A stretch of DNA of 64,000 nucleotides, from the NCBI GenBank assembly GCA_051648405.1, contig JBOFFC010000134.1, positions 17,030-81,029 on the forward strand. Reading direction: 5' to 3'. Shown piece after piece: positions 41,520-50,109 of the stretch. Numbering within the stretch: position 1 is the stretch's first letter; each line of letters begins with the position of its first letter. The notes under the pieces are model-generated. The model saw only the letters and a list, made by a program, of their open reading frames with translations, had not been told where the DNA came from and searched no databases. The position numbers were made by a program, and so were the translations under genes. The stretch comes from JBOFFC01 sp051648405 (GTDB lineage: Bacteria; Planctomycetota; Planctomycetia; Pirellulales; Lacipirellulaceae).

Positions 41520-43808
41520 ATGCAATGGAACTGGGACCCCGTCGGCGGCCTGTGGGTGACGGGGGGGCTCGCGCTGCTGCTAGCGCTGTTGCCGCTGGTT
41601 GCCCAACCGCGCGACGCCGCGCTGACCCCCGGCCGGCGCCGCTTGCTCGTCGCGCTGCGGCTCGGGGCGACGCTGCTGCTGCTATTCGCGTGGCTGCGGC
41701 CGACCCTGGTGTGGGTCCGCAGCGAGACGCAGAAGGCGACCCTCGTGCTGCTGGCCGACGACTCGCGCAGCATGAGTGTCGCCGACTCAATCGACGGCCA
41801 ATCGCGCTACGCTGTGCTGCGGCGCGCTGTCGAGTCGAGCGCCGACCCCCTGGCGCTGCTCGCGCGGAAGCAAGACGTCCGCGCCTACCGATTCAGCGGG
41901 GGCTTCGACTCGATGGCGATCGACCGGGGGCGCGTCGCGCTTCCGGACGAGCCGACCGGCGAGGCGACTGCGCTCGGGGCGGCGCTTGAGCGCGCGCTCG
42001 ACGACGCCGGCGACGGCCGGCTGCTGGGGATCGTCCTGCTGAGCGACGGCGCGCAGCGCGCCTTGCCGCCGCTCGACGCTTCGCCGCTGGCCGTCGCGCG
42101 GCGACTGGCCGCCGAGGGGACCCCCGTGTTCGCCTTCCCGATGGGGCAGCGCACGACGGGCGCACGCGAGGACCTGGCGATCGAGGACCTCGTGGCCAGC
42201 GACTCGGCCTTCGCCGGCGCGCCGTTCGAGGCCACGGTCCGCCTCCGCGCGACCGGCTTCCCCAACCAAACCGCCAGCGTGCGGCTGCTGTGGGAGAACC
42301 CCCAGGGGGCCGTCGATCCGGTCGATGCTGCCCGCATCGAGCTCGTCCCCGGGATCGACTCGTACCCCGTCACGCTGCGCCACACGCCGACCGTCGCGGG
42401 GGAGTGGCGCCTGACCGTTATCGCCGACCCGATGGAAGGGGAGACGCTCACCGGCAACAACGAGACCAGCGCGTTCGTCAACGTCCGCGAAGGGGGCCTG
42501 CGGGTCCTGTACCTCGTCGGGGCGACCCGCGTCGGCGGAGCGCCCGGCGTCGAGCAACGGTTCGTACGCGCGTCGCTCGCAGCGTCGCCCGACCTGGTCG
42601 TCGATCGCGTCGTGTTCGACTACCGCCAACCGCAGCAGGGCTTGCCGCCGGCGCTGCGGCCGGGGGCCATCGACGTCGTCGTGCTCGACAACCTCGACTC
42701 CGACGCGCTGTCGCGCCCCGCGTGGCAGGCGCTCACCGAGCTCGTGCAGGACGGCGCCGGCCTCGCGGTCCTCGGCGGCACGCACAGCTTCGGCGCCGGC
42801 GGGTACCGATCGATCCCGCTCGAGAGCGTGCTCCCCGTCGAAGTGGGCCGCGCCGAGCGGCAGCTCTTCGGCGAGCCGATCCGCGACGACGTGCACGTGA
42901 AGGGGCCGCTGCGGATGGTCCCCTCGGCTCCGCTGGGGACCAACCACCCGGTGATGCGGCTCGGCTCGCGCGACGAATGGTCGAAGCTCCCGCCGCTCGA
43001 CGGCGCCAACCGGCTCGACCGCGACCGCTTGAAGCCCAACGCCGCGCTGCTGGCCGAGGCCGAGGGGAGCGGCGCCCCGCTGGTGGTCGCCGGCCAGCCG
43101 GGCCTGGGGCGCGTGTTGGCGATCGCCGGGGACTCCACCTGGAGGTGGGTGCTCGAAGGGCACGACGACGCCCACCGGCGCTTCTGGCGGCAAGCCGTGC
43201 TGTGGCTCGCAAAGAAGGAAGACACGAACGACCGCCCCGTGTACGTCGAACTGAGCGGCCGCCGCGTGCAACCCGGCGCGCGGCTCGACGCGACGCTGGG
43301 CGTCAACCTCCCGCAGCGCGTTGGGGCGAACAACGACGACCCGCAACGAGCCGCGACCATCCGCTACGAAGCGCGCGTGGTCGGCCCCGACGGCGCCGCG
43401 CGGCCGCTCGCCGTCGATGGGGGCCGCGTGCGCTCGACCGCCTCGGTGCGCGAGACGCAGGCCCCCGGCGAGTACGCCGTCGAGGTCCGCGCGCTCAAGG
43501 GAGACACGCCGCTAGGCGAAGCGCGGGCCCGGTTCGTCGTGCCGCGCGTGGACCTCGAGCTCGACCGCCCCGGCGCCGAACCCGAGACGCTGGCGCAACT
43601 CGCCGACGCGACCTCCGCCGCCGGCGGCCGGGTCCTCGCCCCCGAGGAGCTGCCGACCCTCCTCGAAGAGCTCGCCCGCCGCGACCCCGACCAAAAGCAA
43701 GAAGTCGTCAGCCGCTACACGCCGTGGGACACCTGGCCGTTCTTCCTTACGCTGGTGGCGACGCTGGTGGCCGAGTGGTGGCTGCGCCGCAAGTGGGGCA
43801 TGCCGTAG
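41520..43808 (+). CDS. Membrane protein with VWA and glutamine-amidotransferase-like domains
   Basis: A 762-residue protein. Two N-terminal helices are visible (GGLALLLALLPLVAQ, and LRLGATLLLLFAWLRP). A VWA domain starts at about residue 76 with an intact metal site (LADDSRSMSV, D-D-S-R-S). A class I glutamine-amidotransferase-like region follows (RVLYLVGATR, VVVLDNLDSDALSR, GLAVLGGTHSFGAGGY). A C-terminal helix (PFFLTLVATLVAEWW) anchors the end. The domain order matches the last protein of planctomycete MoxR/DUF58 operons. ATG 41520 is chosen for the start of the anchor; GTG 41472 is open but gives an unlikely extension. Confidence 0.87.
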   Translation: MQWNWDPVGGLWVTGGLALLLALLPLVAQPRDAALTPGRRRLLVALRLGATLLLLFAWLRPTLVWVRSETQKATLVLLADDSRSMSVADSIDGQSRYAVLRRAVESSADPLALLARKQDVRAYRFSGGFDSMAIDRGRVALPDEPTGEATALGAALERALDDAGDGRLLGIVLLSDGAQRALPPLDASPLAVARRLAAEGTPVFAFPMGQRTTGAREDLAIEDLVASDSAFAGAPFEATVRLRATGFPNQTASVRLLWENPQGAVDPVDAARIELVPGIDSYPVTLRHTPTVAGEWRLTVIADPMEGETLTGNNETSAFVNVREGGLRVLYLVGATRVGGAPGVEQRFVRASLAASPDLVVDRVVFDYRQPQQGLPPALRPGAIDVVVLDNLDSDALSRPAWQALTELVQDGAGLAVLGGTHSFGAGGYRSIPLESVLPVEVGRAERQLFGEPIRDDVHVKGPLRMVPSAPLGTNHPVMRLGSRDEWSKLPPLDGANRLDRDRLKPNAALLAEAEGSGAPLVVAGQPGLGRVLAIAGDSTWRWVLEGHDDAHRRFWRQAVLWLAKKEDTNDRPVYVELSGRRVQPGARLDATLGVNLPQRVGANNDDPQRAATIRYEARVVGPDGAARPLAVDGGRVRSTASVRETQAPGEYAVEVRALKGDTPLGEARARFVVPRVDLELDRPGAEPETLAQLADATSAAGGRVLAPEELPTLLEELARRDPDQKQEVVSRYTPWDTWPFFLTLVATLVAEWWLRRKWGMP

Positions 43809-43832
43809 TGAAACGGCACGAAGAAAGGAGGG

Positions 43833-43855
43833 AACCACAGATGAACGCAGATAAA
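43833..43855. repeat. Class C repeat (ACCACAGATGAACGCAG type), single arm
   Basis: AACCACAGATGAACGCAGAT is followed by AAA. The matching inverse arm is not seen here. The rest of the 233-base gap to hicB holds a C/G-rich stretch with GGGGGAGG and a hicBA promoter region. Confidence 0.8.
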
Positions 43856-43993
43856 CCGGACCGCGAAGCGGCGTCCGTATCCCCCTCCTTCCTAAGGGGG
43901 AGGCCGTTCTTCTAGGGAACGGGGGAGGGGGCGCCCTGGGTACCAACGTCCTACCCCGCCATCGACGCGACGGGTGCTACTCCGCCCTTCGGC

Positions 43994-43999
43994 TATACT
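43994..43999 (+). promoter_or_regulatory. Possible -10 of the hicBA operon
   Basis: TATACT at 43994-43999, 43 bases before the hicB ATG. No good -35 is visible. A GAGGAG ribosome-binding site precedes the ATG at 44042. Confidence 0.35.
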
Positions 44000-44041
44000 G
44001 GTGCAGCAACCCTGCAACCGGACGTGACGAGGAGAACCACG

Positions 44042-44263
44042 ATGAACCGCTCGCTCACGGCTGTCGTCCGCGCCGAAGACGACGTGTTCGTCGCGCTCTG
44101 CCCCGAGCTCGACGTCGCAAGCCAAGGCGAAACGCGCGACGCGGCGATCGCGAACCTCCGCGAGGCGGTCGAACTGTTCTTCGAGTGCGCGAGCGACGAC
44201 GAGGTGAAGCGCCGCTTGGGTGGCGACGTCTACGTCACCCAGCTGGAGGTGGCGGTTGGGTAG
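44042..44263 (+). CDS. hicB: HicB-type antitoxin
   Basis: A 73-residue protein with the partial RNase-H-like HicB fold: LTAVVRAEDDVFVALCPELD, then VASQGETRDAAIANLREAVELFFE, the family's signature helix. There is no C-terminal DNA-binding domain, so it is of the short HicB type. The stop overlaps the hicA start by 8 bases. HicB neutralises HicA, a mRNA-cleaving dsRBD-like toxin. The order is antitoxin first. Confidence 0.9.
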   Translation: MNRSLTAVVRAEDDVFVALCPELDVASQGETRDAAIANLREAVELFFECASDDEVKRRLGGDVYVTQLEVAVG

Positions 44264-44477
44264 GCTTCGAGTGCTCTCGGGGCGTGAGGTCTGCGCGATC
44301 CTCGCCGGGCATGGGTTCGTCGAGGTCAGGCGCCGCGGCAGCCACGTCGTCGTGCAGCGCATCGACGATGACACGACGACGACCGTCCCGGTCCCCGATC
44401 ACCGCGAACTTAAGGTCGGCACGCTGAGCTCGATCATCCGCCAGTCCGGCGTGCCGCGGAGTGAGTTCGAGGTTTGA
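44256..44477 (+). CDS. hicA: HicA-type mRNA interferase toxin
   Basis: A 73-residue dsRBD-fold toxin. The family marks are SGREVCAILAGHGFVEVRRRGSH with the catalytic His (about residue 29) and VPVPDHRELKVGTLSSIIRQ. The start TTG 44256 is chosen because a GGAGGTGG site (44245-44252) lies just upstream and it gives the normal family length. An upstream in-frame start would add a non-family extension. It overlaps hicB by 8 bases. Confidence 0.9.
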   Translation: MGRLRVLSGREVCAILAGHGFVEVRRRGSHVVVQRIDDDTTTTVPVPDHRELKVGTLSSIIRQSGVPRSEFEV

Positions 44478-44579
44478 CCGTTCGCTACTCCACTCACTCC
44501 GTGCGCGGCTCGCGGAGTACAGCGTAAGCTGCAAAGAGCCTCGCACGTAGTAAGCGGAACGCGCCACGAAGCGGGTTAA

Positions 44580-44630
44580 ACCGCAAGGTTCTTCGCGCGT
44601 CCTTCGCGCCTCCGCGCCTTTGCGTGAGGC
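44580..44630. repeat. Class D repeat before the quinone reductase 3' end
   Basis: CCGCAAGGTTCTTCGCGCG, then TCCGCGCCTTTGCGTGAGGC, ending 14 bases from the minus-strand stop at 44644. A weaker left arm may be GCTGCAAAGAGCC at 44529. Confidence 0.7.
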
Positions 44631-44643
44631 TTCTCAAAGCCTC

Positions 44644-45639
44644 TCAGCCGATCTCCACCACGATCTTCCCCACCAGCTCCGCCGAGCGGTGGATCGTCGC
44701 CGCTTCTTGCAGGGCGTGCGCGGCGGCGGCTTCGGCGAGCGGGAAGCGGTGCGCGACCCGCGGCCGGTAGGCGCCCGACGCCAGCCAGCGTGACAGGTCG
44801 TCCGCGCAGACTTGCTGCTCGGCGGGGGTCGCCTTGAACATCACGAACCCGTGCAGGCGGCAGCCTTTGACGTAGAACGGACCGACGGGGAGCGCGGGCT
44901 TCGCGTCGCGGCCGGCCATCACCACCAGTCGCCCGCGCTCGGCGAGCGCCGCGACCGCTTGCTCGAGGTCCGGCTCGCGGCGCGTCTCCCACCACACATC
45001 GACGCCGTTCGGCGCGAGGCGGCGGACCCCGTCGGCGATCGGCTCGGCAAGGTAATCGATCACCGCGTCGGCGCCGGCCGCGAGGGCCGCGGCGGCCTTT
45101 GTCGCCCCTCCGGCGGTCGCGATCACCCGCGCGCCGAGCGCCTTGGCGACCTGCACGACGGCCGAGCCGACCCCCCCTGCCCCGCCGACCACCAGCAGCG
45201 TCTCCCCCTGGCGCAGGGCGACCTCGCGCACCAGGCCCAAGTGGGCCGTGATCCCCACCAGCGCCCCGGCCGCCGCCGACGCGTCGTCGATCCCGTCGGG
45301 AGTCGCGTAAGCGAACTGGGCGTCGATCGCCGCGTACTCGGCCATCGTCCCCTGGCGCCCGAGCAGCCCCTGGTTCGAGCCCCACACCCGCTGGCCGACC
45401 GCCAGGCCGCTGACCCCGGGCCCGAGCGCCTCGACCCGCCCCGCGAAGTCACACCCGGGGACGTAAGGTAGAGGGACCGCCATGGCGACCATCCCCGACC
45501 GCACGTAGGCATCGATCGGGTTCACCCCCGACACGGCCACACGCACCAGGACCTGCCCCGGCCCGACTTCGGGTTGCGGCAGGTCGCCCAGGCGGATCGA
45601 ATCGGCGGGCCCCGGCTCGGTCACGTACGCGGCGCGCAT
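44644..45639 (-). CDS. Zinc-free quinone oxidoreductase (MDR superfamily)
   Basis: A 331-residue NADPH-dependent quinone reductase-like protein. The N-terminal GroES-like part has VAVSGVNPIDAYVRSG (about 33-48) and PYVPGCDFAGRVEALGPG. The Rossmann motif AGGVGSAVVQVAK (about 152-164) binds NADPH. The catalytic Zn ligands of alcohol dehydrogenases are absent, which fits the quinone-reductase branch. No operon partner is apparent. ATG 45639 is supported by homology to the family start (MRAAYVTEPG). Confidence 0.92.
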   Translation of the reverse strand: MRAAYVTEPGPADSIRLGDLPQPEVGPGQVLVRVAVSGVNPIDAYVRSGMVAMAVPLPYVPGCDFAGRVEALGPGVSGLAVGQRVWGSNQGLLGRQGTMAEYAAIDAQFAYATPDGIDDASAAAGALVGITAHLGLVREVALRQGETLLVVGGAGGVGSAVVQVAKALGARVIATAGGATKAAAALAAGADAVIDYLAEPIADGVRRLAPNGVDVWWETRREPDLEQAVAALAERGRLVVMAGRDAKPALPVGPFYVKGCRLHGFVMFKATPAEQQVCADDLSRWLASGAYRPRVAHRFPLAEAAAAHALQEAATIHRSAELVGKIVVEIG

Positions 45640-45807
45640 CGTCCCCCCCTACGCAAGATCCAACTCAGAACGTCGAACTACGCTACGGGAGAGGGGTTGC
45701 GTGATGAAGGGGGGACGTCCGAGACGAGCTCGTTCTTCGTTTGGGGCCCGTCCCGATTCATAACTTCCTGACGTGATCCCCCTCTCTCCCTTCCTTAACC
45801 GACAACA

Positions 45808-47373
45808 GTGATCTTCCCCCGCAAGACGAGCCGTGGCTTGCTGATCGTCGCCTCGCTGGCGGCGATCGGGTGGGGGCTCGTCACGGTCCCGCCGCGCGTG
45901 ATGAGCGGGTACGAGTCCGCCACCAAGGCGGGTTCGTTCGCGGCGACGGCTTACCTGGCGCTAGTGACCCTCGGCGGCGCGGTGCTGCTGGGGCTCGCCC
46001 TCTGGGGGGGGTGGCGGCTGTGGGGGGCGACGCTGCTCACGCAGCGTCGCCAGTCGCGGCGCGCGAAAAACCCCAGCGAGCTGTCACGCCGCGACCGCTC
46101 GTCGGAGCTCACCGACAACCTGGCCGCGAGCCGCGACCACGCCCTCGCCGCCAGCCCGAGGTTGCGGACCGAAATCGAGCGAGCGATCGCCGAGCTCGAA
46201 GCGAAGCACGCGACGAAGCGCCTCGAGATCGTCGCCTTCGGCACGATCTCCAGCGGCAAGTCGTCGCTACTCAACGCGCTCGCCGGCCGCGACGCCTTCA
46301 CCAGCGACGTCGTCGGTGGCACCACGACCGAGCGGCAGAGCGTCCCCTGGCCCGACAGCGACTCGGTCGTGCTGGTCGATACGCCGGGGCTCGCCGAGGT
46401 GCAGGGGGAGTCGCGCGCCGCGCTTGCGGCCGAGTCGGCGAGCGAAGCGGACCTCGTGCTGTTCGTGGTCGACGGGCCCTTCAAGGCGTACGAGCACGAG
46501 CTGCTGGAGCGACTCGCCGCGATGGAGAAGCGCCTCGTCGTCTGCCTGAACAAAGAAGACTGGTACGACCGCACGCAGCGCGAAGAGCTGCTCGGGCAGC
46601 TCCGCGAGCAGGTCCCGCGCCGCATCGACCCGCGCGACGTGGTCGCCGTCCGCTCGCGGGGGACTGTTCGGCCGGTGGTCCGCGTGTCGGCCGACGGGGT
46701 CGAGAGCCCCGGCACGGCGACGGTCGATCCCGACATCTCGCCGCTTGCCGAGCGGCTGATGGAGATCGTCCGGTCGGACGGCGGGGACTTGTTACTTGCC
46801 AACCTGCTGATGCAATCGCGCGGCCTGGTGGACGAGGCCAAGGAGCGCGTGCTGGAGACGCTCGACGCCGAGGCCGACGCGCTCATCGACCGCTACACGT
46901 GGGCCTCGGCCGGCGTGGCGGCGGTGAACCCGATCCCCGTGCTCGACCTGCTCGGGGGGAGCGCCGTGACGATCAAGATGGTCGTGGACCTGGCGCGGGT
47001 CTACAAGCAGCCGATCGACGCCGACACGGTGGTCGAGCTCATGGCGCAGCTCGGCAAGAACCTGATCGGCATGATCGGCGTCTCGGCGGCGGCGCCGGCC
47101 GTGGGCGCCGCGGTCGCCTCGCTGCTGAAGACCGTGCCGGGCGCCGGTTGGATGGCCGGGGGGCTGCTCCAAGGGGTCGTCCAGGCGCTGCTCACACGCT
47201 GGATCGGGCGCGTGTTCCGCGCGTACTACCGGGCCGAGACGCGCCCCACCGCCGCGGGCCTCGCCGAGCTCGCCCGCACCGAGTGGGTCGCCGCCACCAG
47301 CGCCGCCGAGCTCCGCAAGCTCGTTCGCGCCGGGCGCGAACGGCTCGCCGCAGAAGCGGAGCACGCCAAGTGA
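45808..47373 (+). CDS. Membrane-anchored dynamin-like/Era-like GTPase with DUF697 region, first copy
   Basis: A 521-residue protein starting at GTG 45808. Two N-terminal hydrophobic helices (LLIVASLAAIGWGLV and AYLALVTLGGAVLLGLALWG). G-domain motifs: G1 GTISSGKS (145-152), G3 DTPGL (191-195), G4 NKED (248-251). A hydrophobic C-terminal domain of DUF697 type follows (SAGVAAVNPIPVLDLLGG, about 365-382, then GMIGVSAAAPAVGAAVASLL). This type may act at membranes. The stop overlaps the start of a paralogue by 4 bases, so the two are coupled and may form a heteromer. Confidence 0.9.
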   Translation: MIFPRKTSRGLLIVASLAAIGWGLVTVPPRVMSGYESATKAGSFAATAYLALVTLGGAVLLGLALWGGWRLWGATLLTQRRQSRRAKNPSELSRRDRSSELTDNLAASRDHALAASPRLRTEIERAIAELEAKHATKRLEIVAFGTISSGKSSLLNALAGRDAFTSDVVGGTTTERQSVPWPDSDSVVLVDTPGLAEVQGESRAALAAESASEADLVLFVVDGPFKAYEHELLERLAAMEKRLVVCLNKEDWYDRTQREELLGQLREQVPRRIDPRDVVAVRSRGTVRPVVRVSADGVESPGTATVDPDISPLAERLMEIVRSDGGDLLLANLLMQSRGLVDEAKERVLETLDAEADALIDRYTWASAGVAAVNPIPVLDLLGGSAVTIKMVVDLARVYKQPIDADTVVELMAQLGKNLIGMIGVSAAAPAVGAAVASLLKTVPGAGWMAGGLLQGVVQALLTRWIGRVFRAYYRAETRPTAAGLAELARTEWVAATSAAELRKLVRAGRERLAAEAEHAK

Positions 47374-48728
47374 CCAGTAGCGCCGCCAACTCGCCAGCCA
47401 ATGGCGCCGAGGGGGACCTCCGCGACGCGCTCGCCGCGGTCGAGCGCGCGATCGCCCAGCTCGAGCAGGGGGACTCGGGCGAGCGGCACGCGCTCGCCGC
47501 CGAGCTCCGCGAGCTGCAAGACCTCGCCGAGAAGCTGCGGCACGGGCGCGTCGAAGTGGCCGTCTTTGGCGAGGTATCGACCGGAAAGAGCGCGCTCGTC
47601 AACGCGCTGGCCGGGTCGAACGTGGCGGGGGTGAACGCCCGGGCGGGGTGGACCCGCGACGTCATCCGCACGGCGTGGGGGGGGACCGAGCTCCACCTCG
47701 GCGGCTTGGGGGACTCGGAGCTGGTGCTCGTCGACACGCCCGGGCTCAACGAGGTCCAAGGGGAAGCCCGCGCCGACCTGGCGCGGTACGCCGCCGAGCG
47801 GGCCGACGTCGTGGTGTTCGTCACCGACTCGGACCTCAACGAGACCGAGCACACGGCCCTCGCCGAGGCGGCCGCGCTGCACAAGCCGCTGCTGCTGGTG
47901 CTGAACAAGGCCGACCTCTACCTCCCCGCCGACCGCGACAAGCTCGCCGCGGCGCTCCGCGCGCCGCGCGTGACGCGGCTCGTGGGGGGCCCCGAGAACG
48001 TGGTGTTCGCGTCGGCCGACCCGCGCGAGGTCGAGCACCTGATCGAAGGCCCCGACGGCCGCACACGCAGCGAGTGGCGCAAGCCCAGGCCCGACGTCGA
48101 TGCCGTGAAGGGGCGGATCCTCGAGCTGCTTGCGGACGAAGGGAAGGCGCTCGTGGCGCTCAGCGCGTCGATGTACGCCGCCGACCGCACCGACCGCGTC
48201 GCGGCGCTGCGGGTGAGGATGCGCGCCGGCCGCGCCGAGCGCGTCGTCTGGACGTACGCCGTCGCGAAGGCGCTCGCCGTGGCGTGGAACCCCGCGCCGG
48301 TGTTCGACGTGGCCGGGGGCCTAGCGTTCGACGCGACGATGGTCGTCACGCTGGCCGGTGTGTACGGAATCCCGATCACCACCGCCGGGGCGCGCGAGCT
48401 AGTGCTGTCGATCCTCAAAGCGGCCGGCTGGATGATCGCCACCGAACTGGCGGTCAGCGTCGGGGCCTCGCTCGCCAAGGCGCTCACGCTCGGCGGCAGC
48501 ACGTGGCTGACGGCGATCCCCCAGGGCGCAGCGGCCGGCTACGGCAGCTACCTCGTGGGCCAAGCCGCGCGCTGCTACTTCGAGCAAGGGGCAAGCTGGG
48601 GCCCCCACGGCCCGAAGAGCGTCGTCGCACGGATCCTCAAGAACACCGACAAGGGACAGGTCGTCGGCCGCCTGAAGGACGAGATTAGGGCGAAGCTGGG
48701 GAAGAACCGGCACGGGGCGGGGCAATGA
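47370..48728 (+). CDS. Era-like GTPase with DUF697-like hydrophobic region, second copy
   Basis: A 452-residue paralogue of the preceding gene, starting at GTG 47370. It lacks the N-terminal membrane helices and starts with an Ala/Glu-rich helix. G1 GEVSTGKS (67-74), G3 DTPGL (122-126), G4 NKAD (179-182). The C-terminal hydrophobic region (VAWNPAPVFDVAGGLAF, GWMIATELAVSVGASLAKAL) parallels that of the first copy. Its stop (TGA 48726-48728) lies in a repeat of CAATGAG units, so the repeat supplies the stop codon. Confidence 0.88.
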   Translation: MTSSAANSPANGAEGDLRDALAAVERAIAQLEQGDSGERHALAAELRELQDLAEKLRHGRVEVAVFGEVSTGKSALVNALAGSNVAGVNARAGWTRDVIRTAWGGTELHLGGLGDSELVLVDTPGLNEVQGEARADLARYAAERADVVVFVTDSDLNETEHTALAEAAALHKPLLLVLNKADLYLPADRDKLAAALRAPRVTRLVGGPENVVFASADPREVEHLIEGPDGRTRSEWRKPRPDVDAVKGRILELLADEGKALVALSASMYAADRTDRVAALRVRMRAGRAERVVWTYAVAKALAVAWNPAPVFDVAGGLAFDATMVVTLAGVYGIPITTAGARELVLSILKAAGWMIATELAVSVGASLAKALTLGGSTWLTAIPQGAAAGYGSYLVGQAARCYFEQGASWGPHGPKSVVARILKNTDKGQVVGRLKDEIRAKLGKNRHGAGQ

Positions 48729-48785
48729 GCAATGAGCAATGACCAAACGGGGCTGTCAGCTTTCGGCGGTCGGCTTTCAGCGAGA
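48722..48785. repeat. Class E and B repeats at the end of the second GTPase gene
   Basis: GGCAATGAGCAATGAGCAATG units followed by CTGTCAGCTTTCGGCGG and CGGCTTTCAGCG. The class E part contains the GTPase stop codon; the class B part ends 10 bases before the next start. Confidence 0.8.
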
Positions 48786-48794
48786 ACAACTTCC

Positions 48795-49106
48795 GTGAGC
48801 ACAAACCGATGGGTGTTCGACGATCCTCCGAACTGCGCTGTGTTTACTGAGCGAGTCGTGATCAGTGGCGACGCGCACATCGGGAGAGTGTCCCGTGAAT
48901 CGGACGATGGAGCATGGCAGTTCCTTGCCTACGGCAGCGAGGCTCGCGCGGAAGATGCAAGACTAGTTGGCCTGGGGACTATCGTTCGCATCGACCCCAC
49001 CGTCGAGTTGCTCGCCGACCTTCCGCTCGGTTGGTACGCCTTCAGGGCACGTCCCGACGATCCGTGGCAACGAGTGCCCGAGGCGGGCGCCACACCCAAC
49101 CCGTGA
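48795..49106 (+). CDS. DUF2185/Imm33-like protein (orphan immunity-type)
   Basis: A 103-residue protein. Start GTG 48795 is preferred over ATG 48732, because the longer form would begin inside repeat sequence. Residues 4-95 match the Imm33/DUF2185 layout as I know it: an N-terminal WVFDDPPN, then VVISGDAHIGRVSRESDDGAWQFLAYGSE, LVGLGTIVRIDPTVELLADL and GWYAFRAR. Proteins of this family are often immunity proteins in polymorphic toxin loci. No toxin is nearby, so it may be an orphan immunity or housekeeping copy. The function is inferred. Confidence 0.6.
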   Translation: MSTNRWVFDDPPNCAVFTERVVISGDAHIGRVSRESDDGAWQFLAYGSEARAEDARLVGLGTIVRIDPTVELLADLPLGWYAFRARPDDPWQRVPEAGATPNP

Positions 49107-49232
49107 CGGTTGGGCGCGCTGCCGATCAATCCCGCCGCACAGCGTCCCACGCTGACGCGCGTGGGCATGGCGCCCCACCAACGCGGGCGAACCTTGTACC
49201 CACTTCACACTGCTGGACAAGCCAGCAGTGGC

Positions 49233-49355
49233 ACCGTCCTCTGCGTCTTTGCGTCTCTGCGTGAGTTTTCCTTCGAGGCTCGCCAGCCAAGCGACGCCCC
49301 TGACCACCCACCACCGACCACGGACCCTTTGGTCATTGGTGCTTGGTCATTTGGC
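49233..49355. repeat. Class D and class E repeats
   Basis: GTCCTCTGCGTCTTTGCGTC at 49233 (class D, one arm), and TTTGGTCATTGGTGCTTGG at 49329 (class E). The second overlaps the stop codon (49347-49349) of the minus-strand membrane gene. Confidence 0.75.
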
Positions 49356-49820
49356 CTCGGCCATCTGCTGCTTCGCCCACGCCGCAACTTTTGCCGGCGT
49401 CGGGTACTTCATCAGGTTCGCGATCACCAGCATGGCGGCCATCGCGAACGTCATCTGGTCGCGTGTGATCCAGTAGGCGAGCAGGCAGATCATCGCCGCC
49501 GCCTCGGCCACGCCCGACGACATCAGGACCGCGCTGAGGTACGCCCCCGCGAACCGCGTGGGGTCGTCGCGGCCGGCCTTCGCCGCAGCCTTGGAGGCCA
49601 TCGACGCGACCACGCGATGGACCACGTCCTGGGCGACGAGCCCCACGAGCCCCACCACGAGCGCGACCTTGATCAGCAGCCCGCGAGGCTCGGGGTCGAG
49701 CGCCGATTGCGGCAGCAGGTGGGCGATCACCGCGAACACGATCGGCGACGACGCCAGCCCCACAACGATGACCTGCATCGTGCGGACCTGCGGGGCGATC
49801 TGCTCTTCGAGCGTTTCCAT
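49347..49820 (-). CDS. Uncharacterised polytopic membrane protein
   Basis: A 157-residue protein with four hydrophobic helices, about residues 16-36, 47-67, 92-116 and 119-136 (for example VALVVGLVGLVAQDVVH and AAAMICLLAYWITRD). No known domain. A class F repeat begins 2 bases upstream of its ATG and a class E repeat overlaps its stop, so the whole gene is framed by repeats. Function unknown. Confidence 0.7.
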   Translation of the reverse strand: METLEEQIAPQVRTMQVIVVGLASSPIVFAVIAHLLPQSALDPEPRGLLIKVALVVGLVGLVAQDVVHRVVASMASKAAAKAGRDDPTRFAGAYLSAVLMSSGVAEAAAMICLLAYWITRDQMTFAMAAMLVIANLMKYPTPAKVAAWAKQQMAEAK

Positions 49821-49821
49821 G

Positions 49822-50052
49822 AGGAGATGGGGGGATGACGGAAGGGATGGGGGATGGAGCTGCCGAGCCGCCGATTAGACCCGCCACGCCCCGAGGGCCG
49901 CGAGTGGGCCGCAGAGTCCCGCTTCACCTCGAACCTCACAAAGGGAGAGGTGGGGATGAGGGGAGATCGGGGGATGCAGCGCGAAGCTTGAAGCTTCGCG
50001 AGTTGGGCGCTGCCGAGAGTCCATCCCCTTCATCCCCCTCTCTCCCTTTCTC
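49822..50052. repeat. Class F repeats and a perfect palindrome
   Basis: A single arm GGGGATGACGGAAGGGATG at 49832-49850. A pair of arms AAGGGAGAGGTGGGGATG (49941) and CATCCCCCTCTCTCCCTT (50031) is inverted. Between them is GCGAAGCTT-G-AAGCTTCGC (49981-49999), a perfect palindrome. Confidence 0.8.
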
Positions 50053-50109
50053 GACGTCGCCCCAGGGGAGACTAGCGCGGGGGCGAGCGCTGCGGCTAAA
50101 GTGGGCCGC

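Noticed and set aside
45870..47369. 500 extra codons in frame before the second GTPase start
   Set aside because: They lie within the first GTPase gene in another frame and are Arg-rich. GTG 47370 with a 4-base overlap fits better.
48732..48794. ATG start at 48732 for the Imm33-like gene
   Set aside because: It would make the protein begin with residues encoded by class B repeat units. GTG 48795 begins the recognisable domain.
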